Shown in pieces: positions 22,450 through 35,180 of a stretch of DNA of 64,000 nucleotides. Numbering within the stretch: the first letter of the stretch is position 1; the number at the start of each line of letters is the position of its first letter. The position numbers and the translations under genes are program-made. The DNA comes from Luzula sylvatica (Eukaryota; Streptophyta; Magnoliopsida; Poales; Juncaceae), in contig OX326958.1 in the NCBI GenBank assembly GCA_946800325.1, forward strand, positions 73,467,264 through 73,531,263, written 5' to 3'. Below the pieces are notes generated by a model. That model was given only the letters and a program-made list of their open reading frames with translations. It made no database searches and was not told the DNA's origin.

Positions 22450-24228
22450 ACACATATTTTATATAAACGTTCCTAGATATTACAAGATCGTTTGCAAGAA
22501 TTTGTCAGATCATAGTCGTCTTCTTCGGATGAGATTCATCGTATAATGAGTTATTAATTTATGAGGACATATATTATGTCCCACAATTCATAATGTTTAT
22601 TCTAGATGCTGTCACATGACATCGTGATGTCAATGATTAATAATTAATTAGTAATTCAATTAACAATAAATTATATGTAAAAATAGGTTAATGATTAGTT
22701 AGCATGTATCTTTATTGGTACGTTGAAATTAACGATTAATTCGTTTTTGTGTATTAATTTGGTTATTAATTATCCTTACTATTTTTTTTGAAATACGCAT
22801 AGAGAATAGAAGAGAGGAGCTGTGGGGAGTAAAGTAAAATTTTCCTTAAAACTTATTATTGAGAAAACGGAAGATATTAATTTTGGCCCACATCAAGAAT
22901 TAGTAAACTGTTGTTTTCACACATGACCAATAATATATCCATCTCATATTTGATTTATTTTTTTTTGTGTGAGAATTTATGCACGTTTTGTGTGCATCAA
23001 TTTATTAATTACCCAAAAACAAAAATCAATAAATAGTAAAAATATGAAAATAGAATATAGATTGTCCTTACAAGTTCAGATATGAAGATATGTTCTCGAA
23101 TCAAAAAGAAAAGCTAAACACAAATCTAACTGAAAAATGTATAAAAATAATTTCTACATTTCTATAAAATATAAAAATACCATTAGTATACTCCTATAAC
23201 ATTAAAAAAAAAGTATATACAATCTCATGAAATATGAAAAAAAAAAATTCGAGTCATGTTCATTCAACACATAATTTTACAAGTGCATTGCAAAAATACT
23301 TTTGCCCCCTACATTATTTGTAAAAGTTATGATTAATTATCTATTAACGAGTCTAGTCTACCGATATGACAGCCAAACCGATTGGCCGGTCAATCCACCC
23401 TGGTCCAATATTTGATCGATATTTTCTAGGCATTAAACAACCTTGACACGATTTGGCTCAACATGATTCACAATTTAGTCTATTTTGTATTTCAAATTTG
23501 ATCGTCTATTTGGTATATGTCCTTATTTTGTTATTTTTCTCAAGTTAGTTTATTTTTATTTCAAATTTGAATGTTTATTTGGTAGATGTACTTATTTTGT
23601 TGTTTTTGAATGTTTATTATTTATTTTGAATATTATTTTGACTTATAATTATGATGTATATGTATATGGAGTTCGAATTATCGTAATTTGAATTGTATGC
23701 TACGTTATTTACGTTTTTAGCGATATTAGATTTTTAATAGTAATATATTAAATTATTTGTTGTAAACATAAATCTCCCGATTAATCCTGTATGAAAAATA
23801 ACATGCATGTTTTTTTTTATTTACAAAATCGATGAAAAAATTAGATATAAATTTTAGATCTCTACTAAACTTATCTCCGACATTTCATTAAAAATCGATC
23901 TCGTCGAAGCAAAACATAAGTAGACTCTAATTCTTTCCAAAACCTTGCGAAATATATTTTAAGCAAGAAAAGAAAGCACTTCGCACTTCGCACTTCTGCC
24001 AAAACTTATTCATAGCTTAGAAACTAATACAAAATACTACAACACCCTTATTTCTCGGAGATACATAGCTGCAACCATTATTAACTTTCCCCAAAAAAAC
24101 GAATTTTCTCAATCGAACATTTGAATAAACTAAATTGATAAAATTATTAATTAACTTAACCCCCCGTCGCCAAAATCTTTCGACTAGTATCTCATAAATA
24201 CGCAAATACGAAATTTGGACTCGTCAAT
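22450..24228. other. Intergenic DNA and 3' end of the TSN gene
   Basis: AT-rich, no gene. At about 23485-23610 a segment of about 85 bases (caaatttgatcgtctatttggta ...) is imperfectly duplicated in tandem. 24000-24228 is the presumed TSN 3' UTR. Confidence 0.35.
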
Positions 24229-27200
24229 CTAGCGGCGTCCTGCAGGACGTGCAGAGTCCTCGTCGTCAGACTGAACATCACCATACTGCCACATGTTAAG
24301 TCTCTCCTTTTTGGCCTTATCCTGGAAAACCTCGAGTTTCTCCAACGCAGCCTTTCGCTCGCGAGTATCGAACCGTCTCTTCTGAATCCTCGCCAGTCCT
24401 TCCTCGAGTAATGCAGCGTTGATGCTCGTCTCGGACTCGGGCACGAAGAGAGACACGGCAAGGAGATTCCCCGTGCCTTGACCCTTGGATTTTCCACTGG
24501 AGTTGTCCCTTTCTTCAACCACAGCCTTGAACTCTTTCGTACCGCTGGCTAGAGTGAGGTCGCTCAAGTACTCCGCAGCCTCTTGTCCGAAATCGTCTTC
24601 CAAACTCGGCACTTTGATAAACGCGAGACTGCAAAGCTGGGCTAAACCCGGTCCGGTCGAGACGGATTGATCCGCGGGATGTAACCGGCTGTACGGTACG
24701 GTTTCTTGGTTCCCATAATCTATGTAGAAAACCTCGAATTGGTCGTCGGCGGATTGGACCCCGTTTCGTGGACCGTTTACTATCATTGCTCTGTTCCAGG
24801 AGTTATCGAGAGTGAATTGTGAAAGGACGATACTGCCCTTCGGCGGGTTGAAAGAACCGATAACAGGCGCTTCTTTGAGAGATAAAGCGGCGAGTTGTTG
24901 CTGGATTGCGGATACGCGTTGATCGTCCACGGTTTGTACGTAGAATTTCCCCTCGGGCAATACTTCAGTCACAATCACCTTTCGAAATTAACAAATTTAG
25001 TTATTAAGACTCGAAAGAATATTAGAATAAAGTATAATTAATGTTTTATTAAGCACCTTGAGTGTTTCCTTGTTTCTGGTATCGTGAGATGAAGAACTGG
25101 TAGCCTCCTCGCCTTCCACATAATTCTCCCAAATCTTCAAATAAGCAAAACAAAGCGTTTAACACAAAAAGAATAGACAAGACAAATAAGAAAAGAGGGT
25201 TTAGGGTTTACTCGCAATTTCTTCTGCTTGGCAGATTCTTCGGCCCTTGCAAGGACATAAGCATCGGTAACTCTCTCCGAGCCAAAGGAGGTTTGTACCT
25301 TAGCAAGTCCTTCTTCCAAAAGAGCAATGGCCACATTAGTCTTCGATTCGTACACAGATCCCAAGAAGGTCCCGTTCCTATCGACAGTCTCGATCTCAAT
25401 CTCCACATCGCGTTGCAAAACCTTGCGCCGCATGAAAGCAAGCGCCTCGTCAGAGTAAGGCTCGGAGATCTTCTTTGCGAGATTCTTGCTCGGGGCTCTG
25501 ACGCCAGAGAGAGAGAAGGAAATACTGCAAGTCTCTTTGGGGACGTACAGCTTGAAACGGTGTCCGCTGAACACGTATTCAACCACTGCGTTCATTCTCC
25601 TAGTCTTCTGCAAAAACGGCAAGAAATCCCTCGCCTTCTTCGCCGGCCCCTAATAACAAAAATATGATTTTATATTTAGTTCGAACAAAAAAATAATTAA
25701 AGACAAGTAACTAACCAACTAACTAACTAACTAACCATTGAGAGATCTCTGATGTGTGGGGCCGCATTGCCAGAAGGTTTGGGTTTTTTTCCACTAGAAG
25801 CCTTCGACTCGGCAGTCATCAAAGCATCGTAGTATTTTGACCTTTCCTCGAAGTCGCGGTGCCTTATCACGGTTGCTAAACCATTGGAAACGAGCAATTC
25901 TGCTACATTGATTCCTCCAGCTTGGTCTGCAGTTCCGTTCTTTGGTGGGGTTGCCAACAACACTGATCCAAAGTCCATGACTCGTGATGTACCGGCTGGT
26001 ACGGATCCGGACCCGTCTGCGATCTCGATTTTTCTAGAATATTCCATCGATACGTTCACCTAAAAACAAGGAAATTAATCCATGGTTTAGATCGAATGAA
26101 AAATACAAATGTAATAATGAAATGAATGTAGTAAGTGTACCTGACGGCCAATTAAACGGGTACGTAGAAATTCTTTCGCCTCGCGGCCGAGAAATTCTTC
26201 TCTTTGATCCTTAGGGTTGCGAATTTTGGGGGCCTTGATGCTAGAAAGATTAACTCTTCTTTCTGCTGTAGGGTTCCCAAAAGGAATCTCATCGTCCGCT
26301 ACCACTATGCAATCTCCACTAATCACCTCCACCACTTTGCCGGTGAAATTTTGATCGTGGATAGGCTTCATGTTCGAGGGAGGAGGAAGATAATTGATCC
26401 ACCTTTTAACACGGTCCTTTTTAGCTTGAAGCTCTGCGGATTTGAGCTTTTGCTTTGCCTCCGGCTCCATCATGCTTGCACTCCATTCCACGTACTTGCC
26501 CAAACCCTGTACAATATTACATATATTAGAATTTATCAAATAAAATGGGAATATGTAATTTTCTAACTTACATTTTTGACAAGTTCAAGAGCCAAGTCCT
26601 TGGCTGTATCACCGTCGGGGTAATACACCGAACCTATCAAGTTATTGTTCTTGTCCGTACCTTCCAACACAATCCTTACCTAAAAATAATCCAAATATAC
26701 ACCAATCACTAAATGAATTCGTTATTCGGCGAGAGAACGAGAGAGAGAGAGAGAGTACATACATCTCGGTTCAAGACACGAACTTCAGTAAAATGCTTAG
26801 CCTCCCTAGCAAAAGGCTCAATGACAGTCTCGCTAGACTGGGCCAGAGAAGAAACGACTCTCTGTGCAGCACTTAACGGTTCTGCCGCACTTCCTTCAGG
26901 TGCGTCTCCGTTGGTCCCCTCCACAACCGGTTCAGTCTCAATAACCGTCTCGATCGCAATCCTCTTGCCCATCAAAGGAGCCTGGACTCCAGAGACGAAA
27001 ACTTGGACGAATTGGAAATCAGGGAGGAGATAAGCGCGGAGAGTGTGTCCGTCACGGACTTGTTCCACAATCGCCTCGATTGGCTTGCCCTTGTTACTGG
27101 CAACGAATCCCATCGCATCGAAGTTGATTGGGTCGCCAATGGCTGATGGAGGTATGTCTCTTATAGACTTCTCTGACGCACCAAGCTCCTTTAACATCGA

Positions 27201-27951
27201 AAAAGATTTTTTTTTTAATTTATTGCATCGAGATAAGACAAATAGGGGAGATGGTAATGATTTGATTACCGTGGTCCAACGGCCCAAGCCCAGCGACTTT
27301 GCTTTTTCTTCCAATGCTCTTTGCTCTGGTAAATAAGGACTGATTTCAGAAGCCTTTTCCTTGTCGTTCTTTTGCTGGTACGGTTCTCTAATCTGTCAAA
27401 AAAAAGGGATCTCTCGTTCAGAATTGAGAAAACAGTGAGTAAAATCAATTGGAATGGGAAGATAGAAACTTGGGTACCTTTGCCCATCCTTCAGCAATGA
27501 TTAAAGATGCAACATTCTTATCACCGAGAAAAACGGTACCGAACTCGCGTCCAATGGACGGTACGTTGTATTCCACTTTAAAGACAACCTCCTAATAGAG
27601 TAAAATACAGAAATAATGAATGTTAAAATTTGTTATGACTGGATTATAAATGGAAACTACCTTTCCAAGACACAGCTTTCTCAAAAATTCTCTGCTATCC
27701 CATGCAAACGGTTCATCAGTTCCACCACGCTTGGCCTATAAATCATTAAGTCGAATAAATTCAAGCATGCAAAGACTTGGACAAAATAGGATTTGAGGAT
27801 AGAGTAATACCAGTTTAGGCGTTATGACGTTAGCCAAAGTGATGGTCCTTTCGAGCGGCACATCAGCCTTGACATTTCCCATAATTACGAGACAGTCCCC
27901 AGAAGGTACTGCCTTCACTATGCCCTTAAACCATCCATTGGAATTCGACAT
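24229..27951 (-). CDS. TSN: Tudor-SN protein (staphylococcal-nuclease-like plus Tudor domain)
   Basis: Eleven minus-strand exons (27811-27951, 27661-27735, 27478-27591, 27270-27392, 26763-27188, 26572-26679, 26141-26506, 25736-26059, 25212-25649, 25057-25134, 24229-24978), all ending on codon boundaries, give 980 residues, close to the ~990 of Arabidopsis TSN1. Four tandem SN-like OB folds cover about residues 5-700, each with the recurring pattern GDxxxI/V, ERRxxLxxxxAP and F..REAKEFLR. The Tudor domain is at about 775-835 ([24 protein letters not shown]) within the fifth, split SN fold; the protein ends [14 protein letters not shown] proteins bind RNA and act in mRNA stability, stress granules and processing bodies. 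A 5'-UTR exon near 28646-28740 with donor at 28645 and a roughly 0.7-kb leader intron is likely. All introns being phase 0 is notable. Confidence 0.95.
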
Positions 27952-28800
27952 CTCAACAGTAAAACCCTAACACAAAAGCTATGAAAAATCGAATTAGAAT
28001 GCTATCATATAAAAGCCATGAAAAAGATATCTTTGTATGATTAACAAATAATATACGTGAAATCTTAATTGCATCACAGTAATATCTATTATTAAAGTCC
28101 ATAAATTGAGGCACATTATATTGTTAAAATAATAATAAATCATGCATGCAAAAATACAAAATGCAGCAAGAATATCAGTAGTGGAATTCTATGTCAATTT
28201 GACGGATTAGTAGATCAAATGTATGAAAGCTATGAGCTTTCTTATTCCAATTGAAGCCTCAATTAAACCCTACCAATCAAACAGCAATTGCAAGATCAAA
28301 CCAATAAAAACACAGACGTAATAATTCACAGCATATAGACCTGACGTTATACACAATTACAGTTAAAACATAAAGATAGATCAACTCAATTATACATCTG
28401 TTCGTTCTTTCTCAACAAATTGAGAGCAAATCAAGTACAAAATTGAACATATAAGACCAGATCGAGACTTAATAAACAAAACAAAACCCATTTCTGAAGA
28501 ATTTCAATCTAAACAGACAAGAATCATTCTAAAACATAAAAAAACAAACAAATAACAGATCGCTAGTAAAATATCCAGTTAAAGGGTAGAATTGAGTGAA
28601 TTGACATCGAAAAATAATATAAAAAAGAGATCAATCGAGTTACCTCGATCCAGAAAAGAAATTCGGAAGATAGCAGCTTCGAACGATCGATCCAAGCGAA
28701 TAGTTGGCGATTGAAAAGTGAAGCTGGTGTGATCTGGGTATTAAAAGAGATGGCAGGGGAGAAGGGAGGATGGGAAGGAAAACCAAGGCTTATTTTGGAA
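27952..28800 (-). promoter_or_regulatory. 5' UTR, leader intron and promoter of TSN
   Basis: On the minus strand gagGTAACTCG (donor at 28645) and tactgttgAG directly before the ATG suggest a leader intron spanning 27952-28645. TAGGGTTTT lies just upstream of the ATG within the intron end. The transcription start is probably near 28740. Confidence 0.45.
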
Positions 28801-29400
28801 TGTTGTAATAAGCATGAGTAACGCCTGTTTTACGCCTTCATTTTCGTAATTTTTTGTTCGCTTTCACAATTAGGGGAATTTTGCATTATAAAAAAAAGAG
28901 AAATATCATGCATAACCTTATAAAACATAAAAAATGTTATCATTTTTTCAAGCAAATTCTTAAATTATCCTTGTTGTTCATTTATTTTTTTATAAATACA
29001 AAATCATGAAATAAAAATTAATAGTTTGGCTATGTTGAACGGTAATAAAATAGATACGAGTATAATATCCAACACAATACGAACATTGTGCCATGATAAT
29101 TTTCAAAAAATATTGAATACGATGCATGTTACAAATATAATGTTTATCCTCCATTTATTAATAATAATGTTATGAACAAAAAAGAATAAATGGAAAAAAC
29201 TTGTTTATCATCCATTTATTAATTTCAATCAAACATGAACGAACAATCTCTTATTCATTGAAACCACTAGAGTATTTGTACAAGTAATTTAAGTATAACT
29301 ATGCATATGTTTCTTGATTAGTTTACATTATACTAGCAAATATTTTTTTTTTACCAGATAATACAAATAATACTAATAAGAAATATTTTTGCACTTCACC
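28801..29400. other. AT-rich intergenic DNA
   Basis: No gene recognised. Confidence 0.3.
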
Positions 29401-29500
29401 GGAAACGAACGTCCATGATCGTCTGTCGTCTGTTGCCCGAAAGAATGAATTTCGAATACATTCCGAAATTGTCCACTATCTTCGTCTGGCGACCAAACAA
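29400..29500 (-). repeat. Dispersed repeat, copy 2
   Basis: Reverse complement matches 14690-14800 over about 90 bases with substitutions (gtggacaat..cggaatg; gggcaaca). Neighbouring 29500-29820 is GC-richer with a short gcg repeat (29741-29753) and no credible ORF. Confidence 0.45.
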
Positions 29501-29819
29501 GAACAAAACGACGAAGATCGTTTATGCCACGGCAACGACGACAAGAAGGTCGACTTTGACTACGGCAACAACGGCAAAGAAGAGGTAAATATCATGGCAA
29601 CGAAGGTGGAGAGCTCGTATCGGCCATGATAATACCCAAGCTTCATACCTAATCTCGAGGCTATATCCATGATGATGGATCGAGATGCACCGCAATCCGA
29701 GAAAAACAATCGATAACGACGGTGTACAAAGGTAACCTAGCGGCGGCGGCGGACGAATACGCAAAACCAAGAGGAAGAAGGCGGCGGCCGCCACTGTTGG
29801 CGACAAACCATAGCAAGGA

Positions 29820-30690
29820 TTTTTTTTTTTTAGGGTTGTTAATTGGGTCATGCGCAAGTTGCAATGAACCCAATTTTAATTTTTCTATTTCATTTCATTT
29901 TATTTTCTTCTTTTATTTTTTCCTAAGCAATGTAATTATATGTAATTTATTTGCTTAATATATATCATGTAACTATAAGTTACAATTCAAAAAAAAAAAG
30001 ATAAATTAGAGAAAAATTTAACATCAAGTTCACAATTTGAATATTTTTGATATTTTACAGATTTTCAATGGGTTAAAGTAATATTTAGATTTCTCAAAAT
30101 TAGTTGAGTTGCTGGTAGCGATGTCCCTAGGCCTTCCATGTCTCTAGCGATTTGAGAGAGAATAGAGGAAATAGAAGCGATTCATCCTTGTCTAACTCGA
30201 CGAATGAGCTTTCCCTCACTCCGGCGAGAAGTCGAAAGCGAATCAAAGAGAGAAACTTTTTTCCTTTTTTTATTACAGATAGCGACGATAGATCATTTCT
30301 TTTTTCATTACTCGGCGTTGATGTGGCATGCACGCATGCATGCCATGTCAGATGCTAATTAGGTGTGGGATTCTAAGCACGAGCAGTCTAAAATTATTGG
30401 TGGAAAGCACCCATATTTCGGAGGTGTTAAACAAACCTCCAATCAAAATTTGAATTTGATGTTCGGGACATCGCTTTATGAAAATAAAATGTTCATGCGA
30501 TTACTGTGTTTAATACTTACATGTAAATTTAATGAAAATGCACACATTTTGTATGCTCACATACCTTTCTCCTGCTACCGATATTCATTTTCATTACATT
30601 TGCGATAGTCTATTTATGTTTTTGTTTTTGGCCTTCTTTTTAAAAGTACAGCTGTTAAATAATATAATTGTAGTGGTAAAGATTAAGATT
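29820..30690. other. Intergenic DNA
   Basis: Short ORFs only. Nothing recognisable. Confidence 0.3.
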
Positions 30691-30729
30691 GAATACATAT
30701 GATATTGGAGGATAATCAAAAAAACAAAA

Positions 30730-31072
30730 AATATTATTCGTTGCATACAATATAAATCAACAAATTTGTTGTCGGCCAATCCTAACTTTTTTAGGCTTTT
30801 TGAGGTATCGAGCAATGTGACCAAAGTCAGTCCGTTTCCGTTTCCAGCAATTTCAAGAACTTCTAACCCTTGTATGGATTTCAATGCATTTAAAATCGGA
30901 TTTACTCAACACCGATCAAGCCTTGGAACCGAAAAAATTGTTCACCAAATCAAGTTTTTTCATATGAACGCATTCGCCCGACACCTTGGCCAATGCGATG
31001 CCGCCAATTTCACCAACTCTTGTAAACGAGCACCAGAAGTTCTCCAAAACGGGAGATCTCTTCACTATTCAT
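30730..31072 (-). pseudogene. Leucine-rich-repeat (RNI-type) gene relic
   Basis: On the minus strand, in two frames separated by a frameshift and stop, the text reads EIGGIALAKVSGECVHMKKLDL and then LKSIQGLEVLEIAGNG, TLLDTSKSLKKLGLADNKF. These are 28-residue-type LRRs (LxxLxLxxNxhG) as in ribonuclease-inhibitor-like plant proteins. There is no start, no conserved ends, and an internal TGA. Dead fragment; parent gene not identified. Confidence 0.5.
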
Positions 31073-31219
31073 GAAATAGCCATGGTTCCTTCATCATCAA
31101 TTTGTAAAATATATTGGATTAAGATTGATTAACTTAATTAATTGAACTGGTTTTAAAAATTAATTGGTACCGGATTTTTAAAATTCAGTTTGGATTAGAT
31201 TTAAAATATTTTAGAAAAC

Positions 31220-31950
31220 ATGATCATTTTTCTGAATTTTTTTTCAAGAGAGGGTCACTGTCACTGTCACTGTCAGAAATGTTCCTTTACCTTTTGCAAA
31301 CTTCAAGAAATATCAAAACTCAAAAGTATTAAAATTGAAAATTTGGTGTTCAAATTTTGTCAAGTTTATCATAGTTCAGTTACGATGTTTAAGATTTTAG
31401 AGAGGATAAATGTCATGTTTGCATTTGGAGAAATTTTTCAAAAAGGCTCTAAACTTTTCTAAATTATGAAAAAACTCTTAATTCTTTAGATTCTCGAAAA
31501 TATATTATATTTTGTTTGCTTCTTTATAAGCATCCCTGACTTTTATGAAAATTTGAAAAATTACCTAACCTTGTGTTATGTTTTAAGAAATTATCATTTT
31601 ATCCACATCTTTTAATTCGTAGTGTTTTTTTTAATAAATGATGAAAAATTAAAAGTATTTGTAAAATAATTTGTGTTCGAGACTATTTTGTACAAATATA
31701 TTAAAATATATAAAAATTATGGTCAAAATTAATATATATTTATGAAAAGTAATTATATATTTTATATATTACATAATATTGGTAATGTGTATATGTTATT
31801 ATTAAAATCCGGGAGGTTTTTAAATACAAATCATAATTTTATTGTTTAGGATATTTTGTAATAAATGATGGCAAAATAAAAATTATTGTAAACAATCATT
31901 ATTATATTATATAATTGTTTGAAAACTGTTTAGTTCAATTATGTCGAAGA
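31220..31950. other. AT-rich DNA with a MITE-like fragment
   Basis: About 31440-31620 (aaggctctaaacttttc ... gaaaaactcttaattctttag ... tatttaaaccc-like words) resembles one arm of the 709-bp MITE at 15262. No gene. Confidence 0.3.
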
Positions 31951-31954
31951 AAGA

Positions 31955-31955
<1 letters not shown>

Positions 31956-32000
<45 letters not shown>
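31956..32000. repeat. (AT)n microsatellite
   Basis: About 22 AT dinucleotides directly abutting the foldback element. Confidence 0.95.
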
Positions 32001-32002
<2 letters not shown>

Positions 32003-32005
<3 letters not shown>

Positions 32006-32203
32006 GCTAACCTACTTAATTAAGTATCAATGATTTGGTACTTAATGCTTTTTAACCATTGAATTTGCATTGAAATTTGTGTTTTTTCATGATGATCATG
32101 AAATTTTGTGCACATCATTAAATGCACAAATTTCAATACAAATTCAATGATTAAAAAATATTAAGTATCAAATCATTGATACTTAATTAAGTAGGTTAGC
32201 CTC
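32003..32203. repeat. Foldback element, 201 bp, near-perfect palindrome
   Basis: The left arm GAGGCTAACCTACTTAATTA and the right arm TAATTAAGTAGGTTAGCCTC are exact inverted copies at the ends; the inversion continues inward for about 85-95 bases around a central atgatcat. MITE-sized and non-coding. Confidence 0.85.
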
Positions 32204-32208
32204 CCCCT

Positions 32209-32229
32209 CCCCCCCCCCCCCCCCCCCCC
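32209..32229. repeat. C21 homopolymer
   Basis: Twenty-one consecutive C, preceded by ctccccct. The minus strand is a G run. Confidence 0.9.
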
Positions 32230-32339
32230 TCAATATACGGAGGATTCCTTGACATCAATATTGGACTCGCCCATATTGGACTTTATCATGTGAACCGTTC
32301 ATCTAGTTGATGGCGAGATGAGATTAACCCAAAAATTAC

Positions 32340-32640
32340 ACGCGCTTCCCCTGAATTGAATCATTCTCCCTCTCTTTCTCTCTTCGTTGGATACCATTCT
32401 TCCTCTCTCTCGGAATCTCTCTCGGCATGGTTAACCTAGCGACTCTCTCCTCTCCTCTTTGGCAACGTCTGGAACCTGGCGCCGCGTCCAGCTCTCTGGC
32501 GACCCGGCCTCGATACTTCGACGCGGAACCTGGTGACTCTAACCCTCAACGGAAGTCTTGAACTCTCTAGGTAATTGAAATTGTGGGCGCTGTCATTGTA
32601 CCATCTTACTGTTACTGTTGGTAAGAAATTTCTCCATTTA
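32340..32640 (+). other. GC-rich leader-like segment
   Basis: CT-rich DNA (ctctctttctctcttcg) followed by a GC-rich stretch and possible splice donors (ctctag|gtaatt at about 32570; ctgttg|gtaaga). It looks like the 5' exon of a gene or transposon, but no ORF of any length follows. Confidence 0.25.
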
Positions 32641-32979
32641 AAGACTATTTTAAGCTCGAATTTTACTTAATGGACCAGAATTGAGGTTCAATTTTATTAT
32701 TTAGGGCTGAATTGAGGTTCAATTTTATTATTCTTTTGGTCTGTGTGCCAGTCAGGTTAGGTTGTGGTACCACTTTGGTTAGGGTTGCGAATTAAGTAAC
32801 ATTGGTTGAATTTGGTTATTGTAGGTCAACTGAACAAGGTTATTTTGACTGCATTGAGGTTCAATTATTTGGTTTTTACGACCTGATACGGCTAATTTGC
32901 CCCAAACCAGCCATTATTATTTCATACTTGTACCATTTAAACACGGCATGCATTTTTTATTACTAAAATTCATCTTGGC

Positions 32980-34610
32980 AACGGAAAACAGAAAATGGCA
33001 CTAAAACTTCATCTTTGGCATCGTCAAATCGTGAACACTAAACCTTCATCTTTGTCAGCGACCTGTGGTAAATGGCAATAATTCTTCATTATTGGTAGCG
33101 ACTTGTCGTAAACAGCACTAAATCTTAATCTTTTTGCAGCTACCCATAGTAAAAGGCAACTAAAACATCGTTTTTGGCAGCGAAAAATAGAAACTGCACT
33201 TTATCTTCATCTTTTGGCAGCGACCAATAGAAAAGACACTAAATCTTAATCTTTGATAGCTACAAATTGTGAAAGGCACTAAAGATTCATCTTTTCGCAA
33301 CGACCAATATAAGGCACTAAAACTTTGTTTCTTGCAGAAAAAAAAAGACAATGGCACGAATACTTCATCTTTGGCAGGCACCAATATTAACCGCACATAA
33401 ACTATGGCAGCTGAAAAAAGAAAATGGCACCAAAACATCATCTTTGGCAACGACGAACCGTAAATGCCACTAAAACTTCAACATTTGCAGCGACCATTTG
33501 AAAACGGCATCAAAACTTCATCTTTGGCAGCGACAAATTGTGAAGGGCACTAAAGCTTCACCTTTTGGCAGCTAAGAAAGAAGGTACTATAACTTCATCT
33601 TGGCAGCGACCTTTTATAAACGGCACTAATACTTCATTATTGGCATCGAAATGTCGTAAAAGGCACTAAAGCATACTTTTTTGGCAGCTACCCATAGAAA
33701 TGACCCTGATATTTCATTACTGGCAGCGAATTGTTGTAAATGCCACTAAAGATTTATCTTTTGGTAGCGACCCACTGTAAACGGCACTAAACTTAGTTTT
33801 GGCAGCGATTATTAGAAAATGACACTAAAACTTCATCTTCGGCAACGAACAATATAAACGGCGCAAACTTTTGTTTTTGGCAGCCAAAAACAGAAAATGC
33901 ACAAATCATCATCTTTGGCAGCGACAAATTGTAACAGGCACTAAAACTTTATCTCTGACACCGACTTGGGTTAAACGGCACTAATTCTTCATGTTCTGCA
34001 GCGACTTTGTGTAAACAGCACTAAAGCTTCATTGTTGCAGCGACTTGTTGTAAACAGCACTAAATCTTCACCTATTGGCAGCTACAAATAGTAAACGACA
34101 CTAAAACATCTTTTTTGGCAGCGATAAATTGCACCGACTGTTGTAAAAGGCACTAATTCTTCATTGTTTGCTGCGACTTTTTGTAAACGGCACTAGTGCT
34201 TCATTGTTTGCAGCCACTTGTCGTAAACAGCACTAATCTTTACCTTTACATCGACAAATAGTAAACGGCGCTAAAACATATTTTTGGCAGCCAGAAAAGA
34301 AACGGCAAATTGTAAACGACACTAATCCTTGATCTTTGGCAGCGACAAATTTCAAAAGGCACTAATACTTGATATTTGGCAGCGACAACTTTTAAAAGGC
34401 ACTAAAACTTATCTTTGGCAGCGATAAATATAAACGGCACTAAAACTTCTTTTTGGCAGCGACATTCTAAAGGTCTTTAAAACTTCGTTTTTGGCAGCAG
34501 AAAAGAAAAACGGCACTAAAACTTCATTTTTGGCAGCAACAAACTGTAAACGGCACTTCTTTTTGGCAGCGTTCAGTACAAACGGCACTAAAACTTCGTT
34601 TTTGGCTGCG
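32980..34610. repeat. Degenerate 40-bp-period tandem array, about 40 units
   Basis: Units approximate CACTAAAACTTCATC + TTTGGCAGCGAC + nAATnGTAAACGG. Spacing of the TTTGGCAGCGAC core is near 40 bp throughout, with many single-base gaps. Minus-strand ORFs across it (e.g. around 33160-33450 and 34409-34792) repeat AAKNEVLVPF-type words and come from the array. The GGCAGCGAC core resembles subterminal repeats of plant CACTA transposons; no CACTA terminus was found. Confidence 0.85.
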
Positions 34611-34921
34611 AGTTGAAATCTAGGAGCAAAGTAAAATTTCCCAAGAAAAAAATAAACAAATTCACGAACCAATTCACAAAATCTAATTAACAAGAAATAA
34701 AATCCAGTAATATGTTCCCTAACTTGTATATACATACACATAATACCAAAAATATAAAATGTCTTCAAACTACAGAATATTAATGCATCCAAAAGGATAT
34801 ATCCGAATAGTATTCAAAGCATATTGAATAGGATGCAACATAACAAGAAGCAAATCAAAGAATAATTCCAAAAAAAATTCAACCTCTCTTCCAGCTCGAA
34901 AATAAGGACAATTTTGCATAA

Positions 34922-35005
34922 TCACTCGTAAGGGTTTCTAAAGTTCTTCAATAGCTCGGGTACATCGTAACCAAGCATATCATCCACAGCTTGAATCATT
35001 TTATC
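34922..35005 (-). pseudogene. EHD protein C-terminal fragment
   Basis: Minus strand: KMIQAVDDMLGYDVPELLKN then FRNPYE and stop. This matches, as I recall it, the C-terminal end of plant EH-domain-containing ATPases (EHD1/EHD2), which remodel endocytic membranes. It is a single exon-sized piece with no other minus-strand EHD exons nearby. Confidence 0.5.
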
Positions 35006-35180
35006 AAATCAGGTATGATTTAGTACTTCTATTTATTTATTTATTTATCACTATTACTTGTATGTATCCAGTATCAATGAATCTGAGCTTTCGTGATGAT
35101 TTTATTTCATAAATATGAAGTTTTTGCAGTACTTTTGTATTGCTAATTTTCAAATTAACTTTTTTTATGGATTATGAAGG

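Noticed and set aside
32980..34610. CRISPR-like array
   Set aside because: Units are degenerate throughout with no constant-length unique spacers, and the host is a plant.
33160..34792. Minus-strand ORFs of 96 and 127 codons with repeated AAKNEVLVPF words
   Set aside because: They arise from the 40-bp array; a 40-base period rotates frames, so repetition creates chance openness, not a protein.
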